Below, piece by piece: positions 8,593-16,529 of a stretch of 36,158 bases of DNA. The first letter of the stretch is position 1; each line of letters opens with the position of its first letter. Under the pieces are notes generated by a model. The model was not told the origin of the DNA. It was given only the letters and a program-made list of their open reading frames with translations, and made no database searches. The position numbers and the translations under genes are program-made. The DNA is from Bacteroidota bacterium (GTDB lineage Bacteria; Bacteroidota; Bacteroidia; Palsa-965). Location of the stretch: assembly GCA_003153435.1 (NCBI GenBank), contig PLYR01000079.1, positions 1 to 36,158 of the forward strand, written 5' to 3'.

Positions 8593-10716
8593 TTATACTT
8601 TTTCTGCTTTTTTGCCTTTGGCTTTTGCGATAACTTCATCAGCAATAGCTCTTGGTGTTTCCTGGTAGTGGTCAAACTCCATAGTAGAGGTTGCGCGACC
8701 GGATGTAATAGTCCTTAAAGAAGTAACATAACCGAACATTTCAGAAAGAGGTACTTTAGCCTTCACAACCTGAGCAGCTCCTTTGGAGTCCATCCCTTCG
8801 ATCACACCGCGACGCTTGTTAAGGTCACCTACTACATCACCCATATTCTGTTCCGGAGTAATAACTTCCATTTTCATGATAGGCTCCAGAAGTACTGGCT
8901 TGGCTTTAGGAAGTGCTTCCCTGTAAGCTGTTTTTGCACAGATTTCGAAAGAGAGTGCATCAGAGTCAACGGCGTGGAATGAACCGTCAGTCAACTTCAC
9001 TTTCATACGATCGAGCGGATATCCTGCAAGTACGCCATTAACCATGGCTGCTTTGAATCCTTTTTCAACTGCCGGAATAAATTCACGAGGAATATTTCCT
9101 CCGGAAATTGCATTCTCGAACTGAAGTCCTCCGTTTTTATCGGTGATTTCGAAATCGGCATCCACTGGTCCGAGTGTAAACTTGATATCCGCAAATTTAC
9201 CACGACCACCTGTTTGTTTCTTATATACTTCACGGTGCTCAACAGTACCGGTGATTGTTTCTTTGTAAGCAACCTGAGGAGCTCCCTGATTCACTTCTAC
9301 TTTAAATTCACGACGGAGACGGTCAACGATAATTTCCAGGTGCAGCTCACCCATACCACTAACAATCGTCTGCCCAGAATCTGGATCTGTCTTCACACGG
9401 AAAGTAGGATCTTCTTCAGCCAGTTTGTTCAATGCTACACCCAGCTTATCAAGGTCTGCCTGAGTCTTAGGTTCAATAGCGAGTCCGATAACAGGCTCCG
9501 GAAAGTTCATTGCTTCAAGAACAATCGGATGCTTTTCATCACAGAGGGTATCCCCTGTTTTGATGTCTTTAAAACCAACAACTGCTCCGATATCTCCTGC
9601 TTCAAGGCAATCGATTGCGTTTTGTTTGTTGGCATGCATCTGGAAAATACGGGAAATACGCTCTTTATTACCTGAACGGGTGTTCAGTACATAGGATCCT
9701 GCATCAAGTTTGCCGGAATAAGCACGAATAAAGCAAAGACGTCCTACAAATGGGTCTGTAGCAATTTTGAATGCAAGAGCAGTGAAAGGTTCTGTAACAT
9801 CAGGCTTGCGGGTAACTTCAAGTTCTGTGTCAGGGTTAATGCCTATAATTTCATTTTTATCCATCGGGCTAGGCATCAGTTCCATCACGTAATCGAGCAT
9901 GGTCTGAACACCTTTATTCTTGAAAGCGGAACCACAAACCATCGGTACAACTTTACCAGCTATACAAGCCTGGCGAAGAGCAACAAGGATTTCTGTTTCA
10001 GTGATAGAGTCTGGATTCTCAAAGAATTTCTCCATCAGCTTATCATCAAATTCTGCGATGGCTTCAAGAAGTTTGGCGCGGTATTCGTGAACCTCATCCT
10101 TCATATCATCAGGAATAGGTACAACGCTGAAAGTCATTCCCTGGTCTGCTTCATTCCAAACAATACCACGGTTATTTATTAAATCAACAACTCCTTTAAA
10201 GTTTTCTTCAGCACCAATCGGGAGCTGCAATGGAAGCGGGTTACCGCCAAGCATTTCTTTAACCTGGTTAACAACACTCAGGAAGTCAGCTCCGGCACGA
10301 TCCATCTTGTTGACGAAACCGATACGGGTGACATTATAGTTATTCGCAAGTCTCCAGTTAGTTTCGGACTGAGGCTCTACCCCGTCAACAGCTGAGAACA
10401 AAAACACCAGTCCATCGAGTACGCGGAGTGAACGATTTACTTCCACCGTAAAGTCAACGTGACCAGGTGTATCAATAATATTGATTTTGTATTTGTTATT
10501 TCTGTAATTCCAGAAACAGGTAGTAGCAGCAGATGTAATTGTGATACCGCGTTCCTGCTCCTGAACCATCCAGTCCATCGTAGCAGCACCGTCATGCACT
10601 TCACCAATTTTATGGGTCACACCGGTATAATAGAGAATACGTTCGGTACAGGTAGTCTTACCTGCATCGATGTGGGCTGCAATGCCTATATTTCTTGTAT
10701 ATCTTAAGTCGCTCAT
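8593..10716 (-). CDS. fusA: Translation elongation factor G
   Basis: The 707-residue product is EF-G, the GTPase that drives translocation of tRNAs and mRNA. Visible motifs are the P-loop AHIDAGKT (14-21), switch I RGITI (56-60), DTPGH (82-86) and NKMD (136-139). Domain II, domain III, domain IV and the C-terminal domain V (ending with the RSxTxGRA-like [17 protein letters not shown]) follow. Its length is standard, and it sits in the str arrangement, 45 nt after rpsG. Its place right before rpsJ and the complete motifs favour the canonical elongation paralogue over a specialised one. Confidence 0.97.
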   Translation of the reverse strand: MSDLRYTRNIGIAAHIDAGKTTCTERILYYTGVTHKIGEVHDGAATMDWMVQEQERGITITSAATTCFWNYRNNKYKINIIDTPGHVDFTVEVNRSLRVLDGLVFLFSAVDGVEPQSETNWRLANNYNVTRIGFVNKMDRAGADFLSVVNQVKEMLGGNPLPLQLPIGAEENFKGVVDLINNRGIVWNEADQGMTFSVVPIPDDMKDEVHEYRAKLLEAIAEFDDKLMEKFFENPDSITETEILVALRQACIAGKVVPMVCGSAFKNKGVQTMLDYVMELMPSPMDKNEIIGINPDTELEVTRKPDVTEPFTALAFKIATDPFVGRLCFIRAYSGKLDAGSYVLNTRSGNKERISRIFQMHANKQNAIDCLEAGDIGAVVGFKDIKTGDTLCDEKHPIVLEAMNFPEPVIGLAIEPKTQADLDKLGVALNKLAEEDPTFRVKTDPDSGQTIVSGMGELHLEIIVDRLRREFKVEVNQGAPQVAYKETITGTVEHREVYKKQTGGRGKFADIKFTLGPVDADFEITDKNGGLQFENAISGGNIPREFIPAVEKGFKAAMVNGVLAGYPLDRMKVKLTDGSFHAVDSDALSFEICAKTAYREALPKAKPVLLEPIMKMEVITPEQNMGDVVGDLNKRRGVIEGMDSKGAAQVVKAKVPLSEMFGYVTSLRTITSGRATSTMEFDHYQETPRAIADEVIAKAKGKKAEKV

Positions 10717-10761
10717 GGTGTGTTCCCTTCTAACCTTTGTTTACAATGCTTTTATAAAAAT

Positions 10762-11229
10762 TTAGAGTCTGAAGTGTGAGTATGCTTTATTCGCTTCAGC
10801 CATCCGGTGTACATCTTCTTTCTTTTTGAAAGCTGCGCCTTCTTCTTTAGAAGCTGCGATAACCTCAGCAGCCAATTTATGGCTCATCGATTTCTCATTA
10901 CGCGCGCGGGAATAATCAATCATCCATTTGATTCCAAGTGCAACTTTGCGCTCTGGACGAATTTCCTGTGGGATCTGGAAAGTAGCACCACCAACACGAC
11001 GGCTACGAACTTCCACATTAGGCATGATATTATTCAGTGCCTTCTTCCATACCTCAAGTCCTGGCTGTTCAGTACGTTTTTCGATCAATGCCATAGCATC
11101 GTAGAAAACAGCATAAGAAGTGCTCTTCTTACCATCGTACATCAGGTTATTAACGAAACGAGTTACTAACTGATCGTTGAATTTTGGATCAGGCAACAGG
11201 ATTCTTTTTTTCGCTCTCGATTTTCTCAT
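10762..11229 (-). CDS. rpsG: 30S ribosomal protein S7
   Basis: The 155-residue product starts [20 protein letters not shown]. It contains S7 blocks [20 protein letters not shown] and [20 protein letters not shown], followed by [21 protein letters not shown]7 nucleates assembly of the 30S head and contacts E-site tRNA. In enterobacteria it represses the str operon. It starts 40 nt after rpsL. Confidence 0.98.
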   Translation of the reverse strand: MRKSRAKKRILLPDPKFNDQLVTRFVNNLMYDGKKSTSYAVFYDAMALIEKRTEQPGLEVWKKALNNIMPNVEVRSRRVGGATFQIPQEIRPERKVALGIKWMIDYSRARNEKSMSHKLAAEVIAASKEEGAAFKKKEDVHRMAEANKAYSHFRL

Positions 11230-11269
11230 TGGTGAATCGAATTAATATTTATCGGTAAAGTGGTTTATC

Positions 11270-11689
11270 TTATTTTTTCTTTGGGGCTGCTCCTTTAGCT
11301 GCTGCTCCAGCCGCTCCGGCTTTCGCTTTCTTTGTTCCATATTTTGAACGACGCTGATTTCGTCCTTCTACACCTGCTGTATCAAGCGCACCACGTACAA
11401 TGTGGTAACGTACCCCTGGAAGATCTTTAACCCTTCCTCCTCTAACGAGAACGATGGAGTGTTCCTGAAGGTTGTGGCCTTCTCCGGGGATATAAGCAAT
11501 GACTTCTAACTTATTAGTCAGACGTACTTTGGCTACTTTACGAAGTGCGGAATTTGGTTTTTTAGGAGTGGTTGTATACACACGTGTGCATACACCTCTT
11601 CTCTGTGGACAGGAGTCCAAGGCTGCAGATTTGCTCTTGTTGGGCGCTTTCGAGCGGCCTTTACGTATCAATTGTTGAATGGTAGGCAT
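11270..11689 (-). CDS. rpsL: 30S ribosomal protein S12
   Basis: The 139-residue product starts [14 protein letters not shown]. It has the decoding-centre loops [17 protein letters not shown] and [20 protein letters not shown]. The lysines at the positions that give streptomycin resistance when mutated (in PKKPNS and VKDLPG) are wild-type. The C-terminus carries an Ala/Lys-rich extension after the usual end. It is the first gene of the super-operon, downstream of the promoter at 11756-11784. Confidence 0.98.
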   Translation of the reverse strand: MPTIQQLIRKGRSKAPNKSKSAALDSCPQRRGVCTRVYTTTPKKPNSALRKVAKVRLTNKLEVIAYIPGEGHNLQEHSIVLVRGGRVKDLPGVRYHIVRGALDTAGVEGRNQRRSKYGTKKAKAGAAGAAAKGAAPKKK

Positions 11690-11755
11690 CGATTTTATTG
11701 GTTTTTAAACCTATTTCAGTATGTTATATTCACCCCTAACGAGTTTTGGGGACGG

Positions 11756-11784
11756 CAAAGGTACATTAATTTAGATATAAACAA
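11756..11784 (-). promoter_or_regulatory. Promoter of the rpsL super-operon
   Basis: Read on the minus strand, the -33 element TTG (11784-11782) is followed by 18 nt and then TACCTTTG (11763-11756). The latter is an exact match to the TAnnTTTG -7 element used by the Bacteroidota primary sigma factor. It leaves a leader of roughly 60 nt before the rpsL start. It is the best promoter match in the window. Confidence 0.7.
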
Positions 11785-11882
11785 GAGATAGTTGAAAATA
11801 AATTAACCCTTTGGACAGGATACCCTGTGGATTTGGGGGATTTAGGAATTAAAAAAATTGGGGATTTGAAGAGAGGAGCAGC

Positions 11883-11931
11883 GTTCTGGACCTTAATTGG
11901 GTCCAAAACGACCGGATACTAAAGAAACGGT
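11883..11931. other. Two stem-loops after the 161-residue gene
   Basis: Just past the stop codon of the minus-strand gene at 11932 there is a short stem (GACCG with CGGTC, about 11911-11931). A longer one follows (GTTCTGGACC at 11883-11892 with GGTCCAAAAC at 11900-11909, one wobble pair). Neither is followed by a run of U on the minus strand, so a classical intrinsic terminator is not supported. They may protect or end the transcript. Confidence 0.3.
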
Positions 11932-12417
11932 CTATTCCTGCATCTTGGTACCAACCCAGATAGCTTCCTTATTTGGTTTGGTTTTATCTACCACATAATA
12001 AATCTGAATCGGATCCAGGTAGGAGAATACATAAACATCCTTTCCTTTCTTAATGCCCTCGCTAAGAGGGTGGTACTTACCATCCTCATCCTTGATTCCC
12101 CAGTAATAGGGGGCCAGATCAGATAGTAGTTTTTTAAAAAACACAGTCGAAGACTCCCCATTTTTGACAATGGAATACCATACTTGATTGTCTTTTTTAC
12201 CAAAAGACTCCGTATATCCTTTACGCTTAAACTCATAGGTAATTACCCCATCCTTACTGGTAGAATGTTTGGAGGTGCCGAGGGAATCCATTTTCTTGGT
12301 GAAATCAGCAGCAGAATACATGGTAATTCTGGCCAAATCCCACATATCAGGGGTTATTTTCTGTGCCTTCAAGGCCAGGGATGATAGAATAAGGAGTATA
12401 GAAAGGAACTTTTTCAT
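11932..12417 (-). CDS. Exported protein of unknown function (161 aa)
   Basis: I do not recognise a family. The N-terminus MKKFLSILLILSSLALKAQ is a clear type I signal peptide with a cut after KAQ. The mature part, about 142 residues, contains several aromatic and charged beta-strand-like stretches and repeated Tyr (VITYEFKRKGY, DVYVFSYLDPIQIYYVVD). There is no lipobox and no predicted transmembrane segment beyond the signal. It is transcribed alone: its neighbour rpsL has its own promoter. A periplasmic or secreted role is the only safe inference. Confidence 0.75.
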   Translation of the reverse strand: MKKFLSILLILSSLALKAQKITPDMWDLARITMYSAADFTKKMDSLGTSKHSTSKDGVITYEFKRKGYTESFGKKDNQVWYSIVKNGESSTVFFKKLLSDLAPYYWGIKDEDGKYHPLSEGIKKGKDVYVFSYLDPIQIYYVVDKTKPNKEAIWVGTKMQE

Positions 12418-12434
12418 TTTAGTGAATTTGGGAT

Positions 12435-12465
12435 CGAAGGTATTGAAAAATGATAAATATGCAAA
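12435..12465 (-). promoter_or_regulatory. Candidate promoter for the 161-residue exported protein
   Basis: On the minus strand TTTG (12465-12462), 19 nt, then TACCTTCG (12442-12435). This matches the Bacteroidota pattern except for one base in the -7 element. The same TACCTTCG variant recurs before the acyltransferase gene at 32590. It ends 17 nt before the start codon. Confidence 0.45.
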
Positions 12466-12561
12466 TATCTGCTTGTCCTTTGAGGTAGGATCTATAAACG
12501 TATCTCTTTTATAGGGTCTGTATTATGCCTTTTCCTGATCGGTGATTTTTACGTCTGACCT

Positions 12562-13695
12562 CTAGAATTGAAGTTTGGCAAAGGAAAGCTCGGCTCTGAG
12601 TTTATCTTTCTCTGCTGAAGGCATTGGATTTCCTGTTAGATCCACGATCTTTAACTCCTTCATCTGAGCAATCTCCACAGGAACGGTTTCCAGTTGATTT
12701 CTCGATAGTTTAAAGGTGGTTAGCTTCTGCATGCCCGCAATCCCAGAGGGTAATTTGTCCAATTCGTTATAGCTGAGATCAAGGGTCTGAATTTCTTTCA
12801 GTTTATTGATGCATTCTGGGAGGGTTGAAAGTTTATTCTTGCTCAATCCAAGTGTTTCAAGAGATTTTAAGGAACAAACCTCATCCGGGAGTGCTGTAAA
12901 CTGGTTTTCATCTAATAACAAAAGTGTCAGGGCTTGTAAGTTCTCAATTCCTTTAAAAGCACGGCTTAGATTATTATGACTAAGATTTAGTTCTTTCAGT
13001 TCAGTCAATGCAGAAAGGCCATCAGGCAGGCTTTCAAGGCGGTTTGAATCCAGCTCTAGTCTGGTTATATGTACAAGTTTGGCCAAATCAGCAGGGAGCA
13101 TGCTCAACTTATTTCCGGTTAGAAACAGCTCCTGTAGATTTGAAAGATTCCCCATGTCCTGCGGAATCGCTTTTAAACCATTACCTGAAAGCGATAAGCT
13201 TGTAAGATGTTGAAACTGAGTTAACATCGTAGGAAAGCTATCAATCATGTTATTTGACAGATCCAGTTTTTCCAAAATCGGAAGCCTTTCTTTTTCTTTT
13301 CCAGTAGGTTTATTTTTTCCGATAGGAGGTGCTGGAAGTAACGCCATAGCCAGATCAAGCTCCTTCAAACTCCTCGTATTCAGTAAATTTCCGTTGAGAT
13401 CAAGAACTTGTAGCTTATTAAGAACACCCAGAAAAGAAGGCAGAGCCATTATCCTGTTGTTCTTTAAGTTTAATATTTGTAGGTTCTTAAACTTCTGGAT
13501 TTCAGGAGGGAAAACTTTTAATGCTTGTGAACTAAGATCCAGTTTATAGACCTTATCAGGGAATGCCAGAGCCTCTTTGATGGATTTAAATTCTTTTTGT
13601 TTTCCCAGATCACTTGGTGAAAGTATGGTTTGGGAGAAGAGACCCAAAAATGAACAACATAAAATCAAGACGAACGGTAGCCGCTTAGTTTTCAT
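12562..13695 (-). CDS. Exported leucine-rich-repeat protein
   Basis: The 377-residue product starts with a signal peptide (MKTKRLPFVLILCCSFLGLFSQ). From about residue 45 on it is almost entirely leucine-rich repeats of about 23 residues with the pattern LxxLxxLxLxxNxLxxLPxx. About thirteen repeats can be counted, for example LQILNLKNNRIMALPSFLG and LKELNLSHNNLSRAF. This matches the bacterial LPxx-type (SDS22/internalin-like) class, which gives a curved binding surface. No catalytic, anchor or Por-secretion C-terminal domain is visible. It is probably a secreted or periplasmic protein-binding scaffold; its partner is unknown. Confidence 0.85.
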   Translation of the reverse strand: MKTKRLPFVLILCCSFLGLFSQTILSPSDLGKQKEFKSIKEALAFPDKVYKLDLSSQALKVFPPEIQKFKNLQILNLKNNRIMALPSFLGVLNKLQVLDLNGNLLNTRSLKELDLAMALLPAPPIGKNKPTGKEKERLPILEKLDLSNNMIDSFPTMLTQFQHLTSLSLSGNGLKAIPQDMGNLSNLQELFLTGNKLSMLPADLAKLVHITRLELDSNRLESLPDGLSALTELKELNLSHNNLSRAFKGIENLQALTLLLLDENQFTALPDEVCSLKSLETLGLSKNKLSTLPECINKLKEIQTLDLSYNELDKLPSGIAGMQKLTTFKLSRNQLETVPVEIAQMKELKIVDLTGNPMPSAEKDKLRAELSFAKLQF

Positions 13696-13890
13696 GAATT
13701 GTTGATGTTAAGGGATTATTAAAGCAATTTAGCACTATTTTGTTAATAAAAAAAAATAAAATGATGTTTCATTCTTGAGATATATTAAAAAAATAAATAC
13801 AATTTTTTGTTGATGTCGTGGTAATCGAGCGTTCAAGTCCCGGAATCAAACAATTTCTTATCTTTAAAACCATCCAAAGCCAGACCATTT

Positions 13891-15054
13891 ATGTCGAAAA
13901 TTCTGATTATAGACGACGAGAAAAGCATACGTAAAACACTCCGGGAGATCCTGGAATATGAAAGTTTCAAGGTAGATGAGGCGGGAGATGGGCTGGAAGG
14001 CTTCGGAATGATAGAAAAGGAAAAATATGATCTGATCCTTTGCGATATCAAGATGCCAAGGATGGATGGGATTGAATTACTGGAAAAAGTAATGGCGATG
14101 GGTTCGGATACCCCATTGGTCATGATTTCCGGGCATGGGAACATCGAAACAGCTGTAGAAGCAGTCAAAAAAGGTGCCTTTGATTATATACCAAAACCGT
14201 TAGACCTCAACAGGCTGCTCGTGACGATCAGAAATGCGATGGATAAGACCAGCCTGGTCAGGGAGACGAAAGTCCTGAAGAAAAAGGTGAGTAAGACATT
14301 TGACATGATCGGTGATTCCAAACTGATCAGCCAGATCAAGGAGATGATTGAGCGCGTTGCTCCGACAGATGCCAGGGTCCTGATTACCGGAGGAAACGGG
14401 AGTGGAAAAGAGCTGGTTGCAAGATGGCTTCATGAAAAAAGTAACCGGTCCCAGGCTCCGCTGATTGAAGTCAACTGTGCAGCTATTCCCGGTGAACTCA
14501 TTGAGAGTGAATTATTCGGTCATGAAAAAGGAGCATTCACGTCCGCCATCGGGCAACGCAAAGGAAAATTTGAACTTGCCGAAGGAGGCACTATTTTTCT
14601 GGATGAAATCGGAGATATGAGTCTCAGTGCACAGGCCAAGGTGCTCCGGGCTCTTCAAGAGAACAAGATTACCCGCGTTGGCGGAGAAAAAGAGCTTAAA
14701 GTCAATGTCAGGGTTATTGCAGCGACTAACAAGGATCTGAAAAAGGAAATTGAAAAAGGAAATTTCAGGGAAGATCTTTATCATCGACTAAGCGTTATCC
14801 TCATTCATGTACCTTCTCTGAATGAGCGCATTGAAGATATTCCCCTCCTCGCCGAACACTTTCTTAAAAACCTTTGTGAGGAACACGGTATGGCTCAAAA
14901 ATCTTTCACAAAAGAAGCTCTCAAGGAACTTCAAAAGATAAACTGGACCGGCAATATACGGGAGTTTAGAAATGTTGTAGAGAGGTTGATTATCCTCTGT
15001 GACAAGACTATAACCGACAAGGATGTTTTACTTTATGCTGGAACAAAAAAATAA
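13891..15054 (+). CDS. NtrC-type response regulator (REC-AAA+) without DNA-binding domain
   Basis: The 387-residue product has an N-terminal receiver domain (acidic pair D8-D9, phospho-acceptor D52, S80, K102). A sigma-54 activator AAA+ domain follows: Walker A GGNGSGKE at 167-174, L1 loop GAFTSA at 214-219, Walker B FLDE at 236-239, and the arginine-finger region near REDLYHRL. The protein ends a few residues after the AAA+ lid, so the Fis-type helix-turn-helix of NtrC is missing. The L1 loop has Ser where most activators have Gly (GAFTGA). No histidine kinase is adjacent. It should contact sigma-54 RNA polymerase, perhaps from solution as FlgR does. Confidence 0.9.
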   Translation: MSKILIIDDEKSIRKTLREILEYESFKVDEAGDGLEGFGMIEKEKYDLILCDIKMPRMDGIELLEKVMAMGSDTPLVMISGHGNIETAVEAVKKGAFDYIPKPLDLNRLLVTIRNAMDKTSLVRETKVLKKKVSKTFDMIGDSKLISQIKEMIERVAPTDARVLITGGNGSGKELVARWLHEKSNRSQAPLIEVNCAAIPGELIESELFGHEKGAFTSAIGQRKGKFELAEGGTIFLDEIGDMSLSAQAKVLRALQENKITRVGGEKELKVNVRVIAATNKDLKKEIEKGNFREDLYHRLSVILIHVPSLNERIEDIPLLAEHFLKNLCEEHGMAQKSFTKEALKELQKINWTGNIREFRNVVERLIILCDKTITDKDVLLYAGTKK

Positions 15055-15073
15055 CCGCACACCTGCATAATCC

Positions 15074-15718
15074 TTATTCCACCTTACACAGCATCCAGCC
15101 TTTATAGAATACTTTCTGTTTATAAGGTCCCCGTGCAATATCATTGAGGTCATACTCAATAAAGAAATCAAGCTCCGCTTTAAATACCTCCCCTTTCTGA
15201 TAAGTTGATTTGTTTAACCTCAGGCGTCGGAATTCGACTCTTTGTCCAAGAATATTATCCTTTTTTGAAAAGACTTCAAGTACTCCAGCAGTCAGTGACG
15301 ATGGAGTCAGTGAGATCTTGATTATTTCCCCGCTCAGGGTTGATTGGTAGGCACAGAAAATAAATAATGTATCATTGCTTCGCAGGGCACGCGAATCAAC
15401 GGAGAGAATGGTATCCGGTGAATTATGACCATTGACGCCTGCATCTCTCATCAGAAAAGAAGTAACTGGAGTCCGGAGTGCAAGTGTATCCGCCTGACGA
15501 ATCCTCTTCTTGGTAACCGCATGTAATAGCCTGCCTTTCCGATCCTTCAATACCCATTTCGGATAAAGCAATCCCGGGTTATGAAAGAATGGAGCGTCAA
15601 GGGTACTATCAATACGGAGCACTTCAGTCTGAGCAATACACACAGATGGGATTGTCGCCGACAAAAAGAGGAAGAAGATACAGTAAATCCAATTTCTGGT
15701 ACCCAGGAAATTCGGCAT
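15074..15718 (-). CDS. Exported protein of unknown function (214 aa)
   Basis: The start chosen is the ATG giving MPNFLGTRNWIYCIFFLF, because a signal peptide (cut near CIAQ, about residue 30) follows and the gene then begins 7 nt after the upstream stop. A longer frame starting at 15784 would overlap that gene. The mature part is about 185 residues, rich in beta-strand-like sequence (VEFRRLRLNKSTYQKGEVFK), and ends YKGWMLCKVE. No family was recognised. It is probably co-transcribed with the CpsB-like gene upstream and convergent with the response regulator, with only 19 nt between the stops. Confidence 0.72.
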   Translation of the reverse strand: MPNFLGTRNWIYCIFFLFLSATIPSVCIAQTEVLRIDSTLDAPFFHNPGLLYPKWVLKDRKGRLLHAVTKKRIRQADTLALRTPVTSFLMRDAGVNGHNSPDTILSVDSRALRSNDTLFIFCAYQSTLSGEIIKISLTPSSLTAGVLEVFSKKDNILGQRVEFRRLRLNKSTYQKGEVFKAELDFFIEYDLNDIARGPYKQKVFYKGWMLCKVE

Positions 15719-15725
15719 TGTGAAT

Positions 15726-16478
15726 TTAAAGTGTTGAATTGAGAAGTTTACCGCTTTCCAGTAAAGTATGCAGGGACTTCTCAAATACAGCCTTATCGAT
15801 CAGTTCGGTATGTCCGAGATGGTGACAGTCAGATCCGAGAAAGCTTATCATCCCCTTTTCAATCATCTGCTCTGCAATTCTCTTAGTGGGGATTGAATAA
15901 TGCCCGGTAAGTGAGTTGATATTGAGTTGCAGGAGTACCCCCTTATCTATAATCTCTTCATACTTTTCAAAATCATTATGCCAGAAGCTGTAGCGCTCAG
16001 GATGAGCAAGTACAGGTCTATAGCCACTTGTCTGAAGTTTGAAAAAGATATTATTCAGATTATCCGGAGGATTGACAAAGCTAAGTTCAACAAGAACATA
16101 ATTTTTCCCGAACGAGAGAAGGTTCCCTTTGTCAATTTTTTCTTCAAAATCGTAATCAATATAGTATTCTGCCGCAGCTTCAATTTCAATCGGAATCTGA
16201 TTTTCTTTCAGCGCATTTCTGACTACTTCAAGTCCTCCCAGTATGATCTCCGGAGTATTGCGATAAGCATCACCCATAATATGAGGAGTGGTGATTACTT
16301 TTTTATAACCCCTGTTATAAAAATAAGTGATGAGATCGAGTGAGTCTTTCAAGGTCTGGGCTCCGTCGTCAATTCCTGGAATAAAGTGAGAATGAACATC
16401 TGTTTTCAGAAGCGCCAGCTCAGCCGCAATGGTTGTTTTCTTACTAGATTTATTAAATATGTTGGAAAGGAAACTCAT
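15726..16478 (-). CDS. CpsB/YwqE-like tyrosine-protein phosphatase (PHP fold)
   Basis: The 250-residue product carries the metal-binding motifs of the CpsB/YwqE branch of PHP phosphatases: DVHSHFIPGIDDGA (H29, H31), TPHIMGD, a glutamate in AAEYYIDYDFEE, LAHPERY, and GSDCHH near the C-terminus. In Gram-positive and Gram-negative capsule systems these Mn-dependent enzymes dephosphorylate the tyrosine kinase that controls polysaccharide chain length. No kinase (Wzc-like) is in the window, but the polysaccharide precursor cluster starts 2.4 kb away. Activity on tyrosine phosphate is inferred from the family. Confidence 0.88.
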   Translation of the reverse strand: MSFLSNIFNKSSKKTTIAAELALLKTDVHSHFIPGIDDGAQTLKDSLDLITYFYNRGYKKVITTPHIMGDAYRNTPEIILGGLEVVRNALKENQIPIEIEAAAEYYIDYDFEEKIDKGNLLSFGKNYVLVELSFVNPPDNLNNIFFKLQTSGYRPVLAHPERYSFWHNDFEKYEEIIDKGVLLQLNINSLTGHYSIPTKRIAEQMIEKGMISFLGSDCHHLGHTELIDKAVFEKSLHTLLESGKLLNSTL

Positions 16479-16529
16479 ACAACGAAATTACGCAATAATA
16501 CCTGATTCAGTGTCGTTGGCGTACAATTC

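Noticed and set aside
13820-13850. tRNA remnant (GTTCAAGTCCCGG)
   Set aside because: The bases before the TTCAAGT loop do not pair with those after it, and no other arm is seen.
15719-15784. Longer N-terminus of the 214-residue exported protein
   Set aside because: It would overlap the upstream gene by 59 bp and place the signal peptide inside the chain.
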